Source of the DNA: Streptomyces jumonjinensis
GTDB lineage: Bacteria; Actinomycetota; Actinomycetes; Streptomycetales; Streptomycetaceae
DNA: 57,637 nucleotides
Direction of reading: 5' to 3'
Assembly: GCF_009600885.1 (NCBI RefSeq)
Contig: NZ_VCLA01000061.1
Span: forward strand, 1-57,637
How positions within the stretch are numbered: position 1 is the stretch's first letter; every line of letters begins with the position of its first letter. The notes under the pieces were generated by a model, which made no database searches, was not told the DNA's origin, and was given only the letters and a program-made list of their open reading frames with translations. Both the position numbers and the translations under genes were made by a program. Shown here in pieces: positions 50,459 to 57,637 of this stretch.

Positions 50459-52003
50459 ATGTCCGAGCGTGCGACTGTCCCCCGGCCGAGAAGAAGCCAT
50501 AGCGGCGACGAAGCCATAGCCATCGACGATGACGCGACACTGCACGCCATGGGATATCCGAGAAAGCTCACCCGGAGATTCCGCGGGTTCGACAACTTCG
50601 CCATCTCCTTCACCATCATCAATATCATCTCGGGTATTTTCTCTGCCTTTGGCTTCGGAATGGGCGCGGGCGGGCCGCTGATTCTCGTCTTCGGCTGGAT
50701 CGGGGTATCCGTCATGGTGCTGTTCGTCGGCGCCGCGATGGGGGAGATCGCCTCCGCCTACCCGACCAGCGGAGCGCTCTATTTCTCCGCCGGGAAACTC
50801 GCCAGACGCCATCGAGGCGCCTGGTCCTGGTACACCGGCTGGCTCAACTTCGTCGGCCAGATCGGGGGCACGGCCGCCACCGGCTACGCCGCCGCCACCT
50901 TCATCCAGGCCTTCATCGTCATGCAGTGGCCCGGCTACACGGTCACCGGCCAGAGCACGGTCACCATCATCACGGTGATCCTCCTGCTCCAGGCGCTCGC
51001 CAACACCTACACCGTCCAGCTGGTCGCCACCCTCAACCGGATCTCCGTGTGGTGGCTGCTGATCGGAATGACGGTCATCGTGCTCAGCCTCGTTCTGATC
51101 CCGACACACCATCAGTCGCCGTCCTTCGCCACGCATTTCGTGAACGGCACCGGGTTCAGCAATGCGATCTACGCCGCGATGCTCGGACTGCTGGTCACCA
51201 GTTGGACGTTCACCGGCTTCGACGGCAGTTTCCACATGTCCGAGGAGACCGTGAAGGCGACGGTCAACACCCCCAAGGGCATCATGCGGGCCATCGGCTA
51301 CTCCGCCGCCGCCGGACTGATCCTTATGCTCGCCCTGGTGTATGCGATCCGCGATTACTCGGCTACGGCGAGTGCGTCCGCGCCCCCGGTGCAGATTCTC
51401 ATTGACGCGCTCGGCACGGGCACCGCCAAGCTGCTCCTGCTCATCGTGATCGGTGCGATGCTGTTCTGCGGGCTCGCCAACATGACCAGCAATACCCGGC
51501 AGATCTTCGCCTTCGCCCGCGATGGCGCGATGCCCGGTTCACGGCTGTGGCATTCGGTGTCCCCGCGCACCCGCACACCCGTCAAAGCGGTCTGGCTGGC
51601 GGCGGCCTGCTCCTTCGTGCTGATCACTCCCGCATGGTGGTCGCACACCGCTTTCACCGCGATTGTGAGCGTCAACGTCGTCGGGCTCTATCTCGCCTAC
51701 GGCGTCCCGATCCTGCTCCGGCTGCGCCTCGGCGACGAGTTCCAGCCCGGCCCCTGGCACCTCGGCCGCTGGAGCAGGCCCATCGCGCTGACCGCCGTCG
51801 TCTGGATCGCGTTCAGCAGTGTGCTGTTCATGCTGCCGCACGCCTCCCCGATCACCCCGACCACCTTCAACTACGCCCCCATCGCGCTCGGCGCGGTCCT
51901 CCTCATCGCCACCGCCTGGTGGTTCGCGACCGCCCGGCGGCGCTTCCAGGGCCCCGTCAGCTACGGCAGCCCCGACGAGGTCGCCGCCATGGACCTGGTC
52001 TGA
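50459..52003 (+). CDS. APC family amino acid/polyamine permease
   Basis: A 514-residue transporter with about twelve membrane segments. The N-terminal FRGFDNFAISFTIINIISGIF (in parts) and the GGPLILVFGWIGVSVMVLFVGAAMGEIASAYPTSGALYFSA stretch are typical of the APC superfamily, nearest to GABA/amino-acid permeases of the BAT1/GabP type. It imports an amino acid or amine by ion symport. AAAGGA precedes ATG 50459. It lies between the TPR-like gene (44 bp) and an acetyltransferase gene (50 bp), so uptake and acetylation of the same amine is a possible link. Confidence 0.88.
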   Translation: MSERATVPRPRRSHSGDEAIAIDDDATLHAMGYPRKLTRRFRGFDNFAISFTIINIISGIFSAFGFGMGAGGPLILVFGWIGVSVMVLFVGAAMGEIASAYPTSGALYFSAGKLARRHRGAWSWYTGWLNFVGQIGGTAATGYAAATFIQAFIVMQWPGYTVTGQSTVTIITVILLLQALANTYTVQLVATLNRISVWWLLIGMTVIVLSLVLIPTHHQSPSFATHFVNGTGFSNAIYAAMLGLLVTSWTFTGFDGSFHMSEETVKATVNTPKGIMRAIGYSAAAGLILMLALVYAIRDYSATASASAPPVQILIDALGTGTAKLLLLIVIGAMLFCGLANMTSNTRQIFAFARDGAMPGSRLWHSVSPRTRTPVKAVWLAAACSFVLITPAWWSHTAFTAIVSVNVVGLYLAYGVPILLRLRLGDEFQPGPWHLGRWSRPIALTAVVWIAFSSVLFMLPHASPITPTTFNYAPIALGAVLLIATAWWFATARRRFQGPVSYGSPDEVAAMDLV

Positions 52004-52053
52004 CGAGAGCGCGCCCCGTACCCCGCACCCTCCGCAGAAAGGACGCACCGCTC

Positions 52054-52926
52054 ATGAACAACCCTCTCGCCCAGGAGACGGCGGCAGGACTCACCGTCGC
52101 CCGAGCCTCGCTGGAGGAGTGGCGACAGGTGGCCGAATGGGCCGCGGCCGAGGGCTGGAACCCCGGCGACGGCGATGTCGGCTGCTTCCACCCCACCGAC
52201 CCCGACGGCTTCTTCATCGGCCGCCTCGGCGGCGAACCCGTCTCCGCCGTCTCCATCGTCGCCTACTCGGACCGGTACGCCTTTCTCGGCTTCTATCTGG
52301 TCCGCCCCGATCTGCGCGGGCAGGGCCTGGGGATCGCCACCTGGCGAGCGGCCTTCCCGCACGCCGGGGACCGGCTCATCGGCCTCGACGCGGTCCCCGC
52401 GCAGCAGGCCAACTACCAGCGCTCCGGCTTCACTCCGGCGTACGGCACCGTCCGCTACGGCGGGCGGCCCCTGCGCGGCGGCTCCCCGGACGCGGGGACC
52501 GTGCCCGCCGCGCCGGAGCACCTGGGCGCGATCGCCGCGTACGACCGCGACTGCTTCCCCGCCGACCGCGGCGAATTCGTCGCCCGCTGGCTGGCCGCGC
52601 CGGGGCACACCGCCCGTGTCCGGCTGCGCGACGGGCGCGTCACCGGCTACGGGGTGATCCGGCCGGGCCGTGACGCCCACCGGATCGGTCCGCTCTTCGC
52701 CGACACCGTCCAGGACGCCGAGGCGCTCTTCGACGGTCTGACCGCGCACCTCGGCCCCGAGGACACCGTGGCCCTCGATGTGCCCGAGCCGCAGCGGGAG
52801 GCCGCGGCGCTGGCCGTCGCCCGCGGGCTGACCGCCCAGTTCCCCACCGTGCGCATGTACACCGGCCCGGCTCCCGAGGTCCGCGCCGAACGCGTCTTCG
52901 GGGTCACCACGCTCGAACTCGGCTAG
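52054..52926 (+). CDS. GNAT family N-acetyltransferase
   Basis: A 290-residue protein with two GNAT-like halves. The first (residues 15-135) has the acetyl-CoA loop RPDLRGQGLGIATWRAAF; the second (about 150-290) is the Acetyltransf_18-type domain ending RAERVFGVTTLELG. It acetylates a small amine or amino acid in the cytosol. AAAGGA precedes ATG 52054, and the gene follows the permease by 50 bp. So import and acetylation may act on one substrate. Confidence 0.85.
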   Translation: MNNPLAQETAAGLTVARASLEEWRQVAEWAAAEGWNPGDGDVGCFHPTDPDGFFIGRLGGEPVSAVSIVAYSDRYAFLGFYLVRPDLRGQGLGIATWRAAFPHAGDRLIGLDAVPAQQANYQRSGFTPAYGTVRYGGRPLRGGSPDAGTVPAAPEHLGAIAAYDRDCFPADRGEFVARWLAAPGHTARVRLRDGRVTGYGVIRPGRDAHRIGPLFADTVQDAEALFDGLTAHLGPEDTVALDVPEPQREAAALAVARGLTAQFPTVRMYTGPAPEVRAERVFGVTTLELG

Positions 52927-52949
52927 CGTCCGGCGGGCTACGGTACGGG

Positions 52950-54299
52950 CTACGGGGAGGCGGCCGGAGGCTCCGGCGGCGGGGCGACGCTGCCCTCGGT
53001 GCCGTAGCCCGCCGAGGGCGGCTGCTGCGGAGGCGGAGGCGGCGGGGTGGTGCCGCCCTGGGGCGGGGGCGGCACGGCGGGCGTGGAATCGGCCGTGGGC
53101 GCCGGTGTCGTCGCCCCCCCGGGCGTCGTGGTGGCGGGGGTCGGGCCCGGGGTGGTGGCGCCCGGTGACGTCGGCCCCGTCGGCTTCGAGGGACCCGGGG
53201 ACTTCCCGGGGGACACCGTTCCGCCGGGCGAGGACCCCGGCGGGCAGGTGACGCCCGCGGGAGGCGGCGTCGAGGCGCACGGCGCGAGCGGATCGTGCGA
53301 GGGCGGTGCCGTCGGTGTGTCCTTGGCGGCCGAATCGCCCGGGGGCCGCGTGAACCACACGCCCTTCTTGCCGTCGTAGACCACGAACTCCTTCATCGGC
53401 TCCTTCGCGGGCGCGATGTACACCACGGCCGCCGGGTCGTACCCGGGCCAGGGGTTGCCCACATGCTTCACCTCGCCCTTCAGCTCGCCGGGCGGAAGCA
53501 GCGGATTGCCGCACGCGCACCGCACCGTGGGCACGCCGAGGTCGTTCACGAGCACGGCCGTACCGGCCTGGAGCACGGCCTGATAGGAGGTGGCGGCGCC
53601 GTTCTGGTAGCCGTGGTTGGTCACCCGGGTGTCCAGCCGCAGCTGAAGCGGTGTCAGCTTGCGCAGATATCCGGGCACGTCGCCGGGAGCGATGCCCAGC
53701 ACGGACGCGAACGCCTGGTTCTTCGGCGCGTCGCCCGTCAGATAGCTGATCTGCCGCTCCACATCGCAGCTGGCGGCGGACTGGGTGCCGCCGTACAGGC
53801 CGGCTGTGGAGCCCGACACCTCACGGGCCGCGTACGTCTCCGTCGGAGCGGGGCCCGGCGGCTGCGCCGACTGTCCCTCGACGGTGCTGGCCTGCGCGGT
53901 CGACGGCGTATACGGATCCGGTCCCGGATCCGCCGCCGCCTGGAGAAACACCTCGCTCTGCGCGCCCGAGCCGCCCGGGCGGGTGAGAACGACCGCGAGC
54001 ACCACGGCCACGACCACGCCCGCGGCGATCAGCGCGACCTTGGGAACCGAACGCCACCAGGGGGCTCCGCCGCCCGGTTCCGGGGTCCCGCCCGGACCGC
54101 CCGCACCGCCCACGTCGCCCGTCCCGCCCGGACCCGCCGGACCACCCGGACCGCCCGGCCCGTCGCCCGTCCCGCCTGGCTCGCTCGGCCTGCTCGGCCG
54201 GTCCGGCGGCGGCGGCACGGACGCGCGGTCGGGCCTGCCCGAGAGCGGGCCGGACGGGGGACCGGTGGGGCGTTCGGACGAAGGAGGTTCGGCGCTCAT
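52950..54299 (-). CDS. DUF6777 membrane-anchored protein with long low-complexity ends
   Basis: A 449-residue protein. Residues 1-80 are Pro/Gly/Ser-rich, cytosolic and disordered; one membrane segment (VALIAAGVVVAVVLAVVLT, about 90-108) follows; the outer domain DUF6777 (about 110-320) contains CDVERQISYLTGDAPKNQAF and VPTVRCACGNPLLPP with a Cys pair. The C-terminal 120 residues are Pro/Thr/Gly-rich, like a wall-spanning tail. Function unknown. ATG 54299 is preceded by GGAAGAAGAG; the frame stays open to 55376 only as a shadow of the opposite gene. Divergent from the streptophobe gene. Confidence 0.82.
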   Translation of the reverse strand: MSAEPPSSERPTGPPSGPLSGRPDRASVPPPPDRPSRPSEPGGTGDGPGGPGGPAGPGGTGDVGGAGGPGGTPEPGGGAPWWRSVPKVALIAAGVVVAVVLAVVLTRPGGSGAQSEVFLQAAADPGPDPYTPSTAQASTVEGQSAQPPGPAPTETYAAREVSGSTAGLYGGTQSAASCDVERQISYLTGDAPKNQAFASVLGIAPGDVPGYLRKLTPLQLRLDTRVTNHGYQNGAATSYQAVLQAGTAVLVNDLGVPTVRCACGNPLLPPGELKGEVKHVGNPWPGYDPAAVVYIAPAKEPMKEFVVYDGKKGVWFTRPPGDSAAKDTPTAPPSHDPLAPCASTPPPAGVTCPPGSSPGGTVSPGKSPGPSKPTGPTSPGATTPGPTPATTTPGGATTPAPTADSTPAVPPPPQGGTTPPPPPPQQPPSAGYGTEGSVAPPPEPPAASP

Positions 54300-54331
54300 G
54301 GGCTCTTCTTCCCACGGTGAAGAACAGAAGT

Positions 54332-54341
54332 GATATATCAG
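54332..54341. promoter_or_regulatory. TGATATATCA palindrome upstream of the DUF6777 gene
   Basis: A perfect 10-bp palindrome in a short AT-rich stretch, 33 bp before the start of the minus-strand gene. It may include the -10 box. Confidence 0.4.
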
Positions 54342-54434
54342 GCATATCTCCGGCCATTGTGTGCCCCGGACTCCGGCACTCCGCAAGCGGGCGCATCCGG
54401 CCCCGCCCGGCGCGCGGAGCCGCCCCGGGCTGCA

Positions 54435-54440
54435 TAGCGT
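54435..54440 (+). promoter_or_regulatory. -10 box for a leaderless transcript (streptophobe gene)
   Basis: TAGCGT ends 6 nt before GTG 54447; no ribosome-binding site and no clear -35. Confidence 0.45.
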
Positions 54441-54446
54441 GGCAGC

Positions 54447-55742
54447 GTGAGCCGGCCCGGAACCCAGCACGGAACCCAGCACCGCGAGCCGGCCGCACCT
54501 GCTCCGCACGGCTGGGTCCAGGCCGCGACGGCCGTGGCCGCCGCCCTGGCCGCGCTCCTCGCCACCGCCGCGCTCGGAGTCTGGGCGGCCGGCGCCGCGG
54601 ACCTGCCCGACGGCGCGTTCCCCCGGGTGGTCGCGGCCGTCGTCGTCCTGGCCGTCGGCGGATCCGTCGAACTCTCCGGCGACGCCGGACTTCTCGGAGG
54701 CGCGACGGCGGAACTCGATGTGCTGCCCCTGTCCGTGACCCTCGCCGGAGCCCTCACCCTCGCCGCGGGCTTTCTCCGCCCGCTCAGACACCGGGCCGTC
54801 GCCACCGTCCGGGAGCTCGCCGGCTGGGCCGCCCGGATCGCCCTTCTCTGGGCCCTCGCGCTGATCGCCCTCGCCGCCTTCGCCCGGCACGACTTCACCG
54901 TCTCCCCCGGCGGCACGCTCTCCGACATCGGACAACTGCTCGACACCGCCCCCCGGGCGGGCTTCGCCGCACAGCCGCCGCTCACCGTCGTCGTCGGCCT
55001 GCTCTGGCTCGCGGGCGTGCTGCTGCTGGCCCTGGCCGTCTCGCGCGGCGCACCGCTGCCCGCCGCCCTGGTGCGCTTCCACGAACCCGTACGGCCCGCC
55101 GCGTACGCCATGGTCGCCCTGCTGCTCCTCTGGGTCGCGGCGGGCGTGATCGGCGGACTGATCGCCGCGGCGACCCGCGGCAGACCCGCCGAGACCCTCG
55201 CCGTCATCCTGCTCGGGCTGCCCAACCTCGTCTGGCTCGCGTACACCATCGGCCTCGGAGCCACCTGGGACGGCAGGGTCCAGGGCCCCTTCGGACTCCC
55301 CGTGCCCCGCCTGCTCGACCTGGTGCTGCGCACCCCCGAGGGCGGAACCCTCGATCTGGGTTCCCTCGCCGCGCACGACGGCCGCGTCTGGTGGCTGCTG
55401 GTCGCCGCCGCGCTGCTGACGCTGGGGGCCGGCTTCCTCATGGCCGTACGCTCACCCGCCCGGATCCCGCCCTGGCGGCACGCCGTCCAACTGGCCGTGG
55501 CCCTCGTCCTCACCGTGCTGATGATCTGTCTGACCGTCTCCGTGCGCGCCCACTACGGACTCTCCCTGTTCGGCATCGGGGACCTCGGCGGCGGGCTCTC
55601 CGCCGAGGTCTCGCTGACCCCGCGGATCTGGTCCGCGCTGGGGCTCGCCGCGCTCTGGGGACTGGCCGCCGGATTCCTCGGCGCGCTGCTCGCCCGGCCC
55701 GTCCACCGGCGCGGCGGGACGGAGCGTGCCGGGAGCCGTTGA
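54447..55742 (+). CDS. Streptophobe family integral membrane protein
   Basis: A 431-residue protein with about ten membrane segments, a family found mainly in Streptomyces and named for its hydrophobicity; function unknown. The N-terminal TM runs from GWVQAATAVAAALAALLATAALG; a conserved outer stretch is ELSGDAGLLGGATAELDVLPLSVTL. GTG 54447 lies 6 nt after TAGCGT, so the transcript may be leaderless. Neighbours are DUF6777 (divergent) and a Ser/Thr kinase (convergent), a grouping that may reflect a cell-envelope module. Confidence 0.85.
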   Translation: MSRPGTQHGTQHREPAAPAPHGWVQAATAVAAALAALLATAALGVWAAGAADLPDGAFPRVVAAVVVLAVGGSVELSGDAGLLGGATAELDVLPLSVTLAGALTLAAGFLRPLRHRAVATVRELAGWAARIALLWALALIALAAFARHDFTVSPGGTLSDIGQLLDTAPRAGFAAQPPLTVVVGLLWLAGVLLLALAVSRGAPLPAALVRFHEPVRPAAYAMVALLLLWVAAGVIGGLIAAATRGRPAETLAVILLGLPNLVWLAYTIGLGATWDGRVQGPFGLPVPRLLDLVLRTPEGGTLDLGSLAAHDGRVWWLLVAAALLTLGAGFLMAVRSPARIPPWRHAVQLAVALVLTVLMICLTVSVRAHYGLSLFGIGDLGGGLSAEVSLTPRIWSALGLAALWGLAAGFLGALLARPVHRRGGTERAGSR

Positions 55743-55746
55743 GAGG

Positions 55747-56769
55747 TCAGCGGCGGCGGAAGACCGGACGCGCCCATTCGGGTGGCTCCGGCGGCGGGCC
55801 CGGATGGCCGGCCCCGGCCGCGATCGCGGTGTCGACCCGGGTGACCGGGCCGGCCGCCGCCGGGAGCCCCGTTGCCGGGAGCCCCGGCGCCGCCGCCGCC
55901 CGCAGCGCCGCCACAAAGGCCCCGCAGGACGCGTACCGGTCGTCCGGCTGTTTCGCGAGCGCCTTCGCCAGCACGGCGTCCGCCTCGGGCGGAAGATCGG
56001 GGCGGGAGTTCGTCAGCGGCGGGGGCGCGTCGAACTGATGGGCCCACAGCAGCGCCATGTCGTCGTCCCGCTCGAAGGGCGGGGCGCCGGCGAGCATCTC
56101 ATGGACGACACAGGCGAAGCCGTACACATCGCAGCGGCCGTCCACCGGCCGCCCGGAGATCTGCTCCGGAGCCACATAGTCGAGGGTGCCGACGAACTGG
56201 CCCACCGTGGTGAAGCCGGTCAGCGACAGCGACTTCTTCGTCAGCCCGAAGTCGGTGAGATACGCGTGCTCGGGATGGTCGGGGTCGGTTCCCTCGGCGA
56301 TCAGGATGTTCCCCGGTTTGACGTCCCGGTGCACCAGGTCGTGGCTGTGCGCGGCGTCGAGCGCGGACGCGACCTGTGCGGCGATCCGGCCCGCGACGGC
56401 GAAGGGGAGCGGGCCCTCCCGGTTGAGCAGGGCGCGCAGATCCTGGCCCGCCACATAGCGCATGGCGATGTAGAGCAGGCCCTCGGTCTCGCCCGCCTCG
56501 AAGACCGGCACGATATGGGGGTGGTCGATGGCCGCGGCCACCCTGGACTCATGGGTGAACCGCTTGCGGAAGGTGTCGTTGCGGGCGAGCTCGGGGGCGA
56601 GGAGCTTGAGGGCCACGGTGCGGTCCAGCCGCAGATCCCGGGCGCGGTAGACCACGGCCATGCCCCCGCGGCCGATCTCGGCCTCGACCAGATAGCCCGC
56701 GATCCGCTTCCCGATCAGATCGGCCTGCCGGCCGGCGGGCAGCGGGGCGTCGTGCGGCCCGTCCGCCAT
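55747..56769 (-). CDS. Serine/threonine protein kinase (Hanks type), without membrane anchor
   Basis: A 340-residue kinase. All key motifs are intact: Gly-rich loop IGRGGMAVVYRA, Lys in TVALKLLAP, catalytic HRDVKPGNIL, DFGLT, and APEQISG in the activation segment. Most of the C-terminal 50 residues are Pro/Ala-rich. There is no membrane segment or PASTA domain, so it is probably cytosolic. Its ATG overlaps the stop of the upstream gene (TGATG), so both are co-translated. The convergent streptophobe gene ends 4 bp away. The substrate is unknown. Confidence 0.92.
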   Translation of the reverse strand: MADGPHDAPLPAGRQADLIGKRIAGYLVEAEIGRGGMAVVYRARDLRLDRTVALKLLAPELARNDTFRKRFTHESRVAAAIDHPHIVPVFEAGETEGLLYIAMRYVAGQDLRALLNREGPLPFAVAGRIAAQVASALDAAHSHDLVHRDVKPGNILIAEGTDPDHPEHAYLTDFGLTKKSLSLTGFTTVGQFVGTLDYVAPEQISGRPVDGRCDVYGFACVVHEMLAGAPPFERDDDMALLWAHQFDAPPPLTNSRPDLPPEADAVLAKALAKQPDDRYASCGAFVAALRAAAAPGLPATGLPAAAGPVTRVDTAIAAGAGHPGPPPEPPEWARPVFRRR

Positions 56770-57637
56770 CAGGAGTCACCCGGCCGCGCGGTCTCCTCGG
56801 GCCCCGCGGTCCGGGTCGGCTCGTCCCGGTATCCGGCCTCGCCCGGCGCCGGGGCCCGCCGCTTGCGGGAATCGTCCGGGCGGACGTCCGCCCGCCCCGC
56901 CGGAGCCGCGGGCAGCGTCAGTCCGGGACCGGCCGGACCGCTCGTGGCCGCTGTCCGCGCCGGGACGGGTTCCACCCGCCGGGTCGCGCCGGGACCGCTG
57001 TCCGCGCCGGGACCGGGGGACGCGACGGTGCCGGCGGTGTCCGCCGGCGGTACGGGGTCGGTACGGGCCCCGGTATCCGGCGGCGGTACGGGGCCGGTGG
57101 ACGCCGAGGCGCCCGGCGGGTGCGCCGGGCCGGTGTACGCCGAAGTGCCCGGTACGGCTCCGGGGTCGCCGCCGCTGTACGCCGGTGGGCCCGGCGGACC
57201 GTCCGGCGGTGCCGTACGGGTGGGCTCGGGGTCGCCCAGCGGCGTCCTGGGGGTGGTCGGCGGGGGCGGGGGCGGCGGAACACTGGGCGCGGGCTCCGGA
57301 GCGGCCGGAGCGGTGGGAGTGACGGCCGGAGTGGTGGGAGTCGCCGGAGCGACGGCCGGAGTGGTGGGAGTCGCCGGAGCCGGCTGTGGCGGCGCGGTCT
57401 GCGGGGCGGACGGAGGCACTGAAGCCGGCCCCGGCCCCTGCCCCGAGGCCGGAGCGGCGGCCCCGCCGGCGCCCCCGGTATCGGTATCCGCCGCCGGGGG
57501 ATCGGGCGCCGTCGAACCCCCCGACGAGCCCCCCGGCACCGCGTAGGTGGTGACGCTCCTCCCGTCCCCGTACACCCAGCGCTCGTGCTCCGCGTCGAAC
57601 AGCCACACCGACTCGCCGTCCACCACCGCCCCCACCC
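56769..57637 (-). CDS. Pro/Thr/Ala-rich protein co-translated with the kinase (5' end outside window)
   Basis: The frame is open to the window edge, so only the last 289 residues or so are seen. The visible start has a short folded segment (VVDGESVWLFDAEHERWVYGDGRSVTTYAVPGG in parts). The rest is Pro/Thr/Ala/Gly-rich and disordered, with ATPTTPAV repeats. Its TGA overlaps the kinase ATG (TGATG), so it is probably a partner or substrate of the kinase. The true start and any upstream domain cannot be seen. Confidence 0.7.
   Translation of the reverse strand, partial: VGAVVDGESVWLFDAEHERWVYGDGRSVTTYAVPGGSSGGSTAPDPPAADTDTGGAGGAAAPASGQGPGPASVPPSAPQTAPPQPAPATPTTPAVAPATPTTPAVTPTAPAAPEPAPSVPPPPPPPTTPRTPLGDPEPTRTAPPDGPPGPPAYSGGDPGAVPGTSAYTGPAHPPGASASTGPVPPPDTGARTDPVPPADTAGTVASPGPGADSGPGATRRVEPVPARTAATSGPAGPGLTLPAAPAGRADVRPDDSRKRRAPAPGEAGYRDEPTRTAGPEETARPGDS
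57321..57380. repeat. Two identical 30-bp tandem repeats in the Pro-rich gene
   Basis: 57321-57350 and 57351-57380 are identical, in frame, and encode the 10-residue repeat around ATPTTPAV. The period of 30 preserves the frame. Confidence 0.85.

Noticed and set aside
52950..55376. An 808-residue open frame on the minus strand
   Set aside because: Residues before Met at 54299 are Gly/Glu/Gln-rich shadow of the streptophobe gene.

Overview
The window is high-GC actinobacterial chromosome, very probably Streptomyces. Codons end in G or C almost throughout, GTG starts are common, and several families are typical of the genus: streptophobe, DUF6777, DUF6299, DUF1348, SpoIIE-type phosphatases and a HATPase_c_2 regulator. 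I see about 51 protein genes, two of them cut by the window edges. There are no rRNA or tRNA genes, no CRISPR array, no transposase and no phage genes. It reads as ordinary chromosome with a moderately accessory mix of genes.

Layout. (1) 1-4152: end of an SDR gene overlapping a threonine-aldolase-like gene, a very strong terminator, a B3/4-domain protein, a PlsC acyltransferase and a flavin reductase. (2) 4243-6308: etfB-etfA with an upstream inverted repeat and a terminator. (3) 6408-15843: a DUF6986/HpcH-like protein, then a sugar-utilisation block: LacI regulator, ROK kinase, secreted GH27 alpha-galactosidase, and an ABC importer (lipoprotein plus two permeases, no ATPase gene). (4) 15915-23843: TmrB-like/Nudix fusion, M20 peptidase, geranylgeranyl-reductase-type flavoprotein, a DDN-like reductase divergent from its likely TetR repressor, a ROK repressor and a YihY/BrkB protein. 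(5) 23915-29069: anti-sigma-type ATPase, a small conserved protein, a cysteine-synthase-like enzyme, SRPBCC and NTF2-like proteins, and a DeoR regulator. (6) 29308-35844: a membrane-embedded alpha/beta hydrolase, a beta-helix/AAA+ fusion and membrane or low-complexity proteins. (7) 36202-43785: HpnB-like glycosyltransferase, Asp/Glu racemase family protein, PH-like membrane protein, O-antigen-ligase-like protein, Lnt, Nudix and an HTH-Clp_N protein. (8) 44212-57637: RpiR regulator, DUF1348, PAS/GAF/PP2C phosphatase, DUF6299, a permease-acetyltransferase operon, DUF6777, streptophobe, and a Ser/Thr kinase coupled to a Pro-rich protein.

The most distinctive signals are regulatory. The HTH-Clp_N gene has a near-consensus promoter whose -35 and -10 boxes each lie in a copy of GTCAAC-N5-GTTGAC, with the start codon 7 nt after the -10. 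The DUF1348 promoter has one TetR-like palindrome filling its 17-bp spacer and a 32-bp perfect palindrome just after the start point, with no TetR gene beside it. The TetR gene at 20639 has two identical palindromic cores about five helical turns apart. Eight genes, mostly at 35.8-43.0 kb, have a TANNNT- or CANNNT-type -10 box ending 6-7 nt before the start codon, which points to leaderless transcripts.

Two kinds of repeat stand out. A short dispersed element (core AGGYCGTGTCKTC) occurs five times between genes, twice contributing a TAG stop codon. Separate tandem minisatellites begin at or just after stop codons. Among the proteins, the beta-helix/CbxX AAA+ fusion, the split alpha/beta hydrolase and the TmrB/Nudix fusion are the architectures most worth following up.
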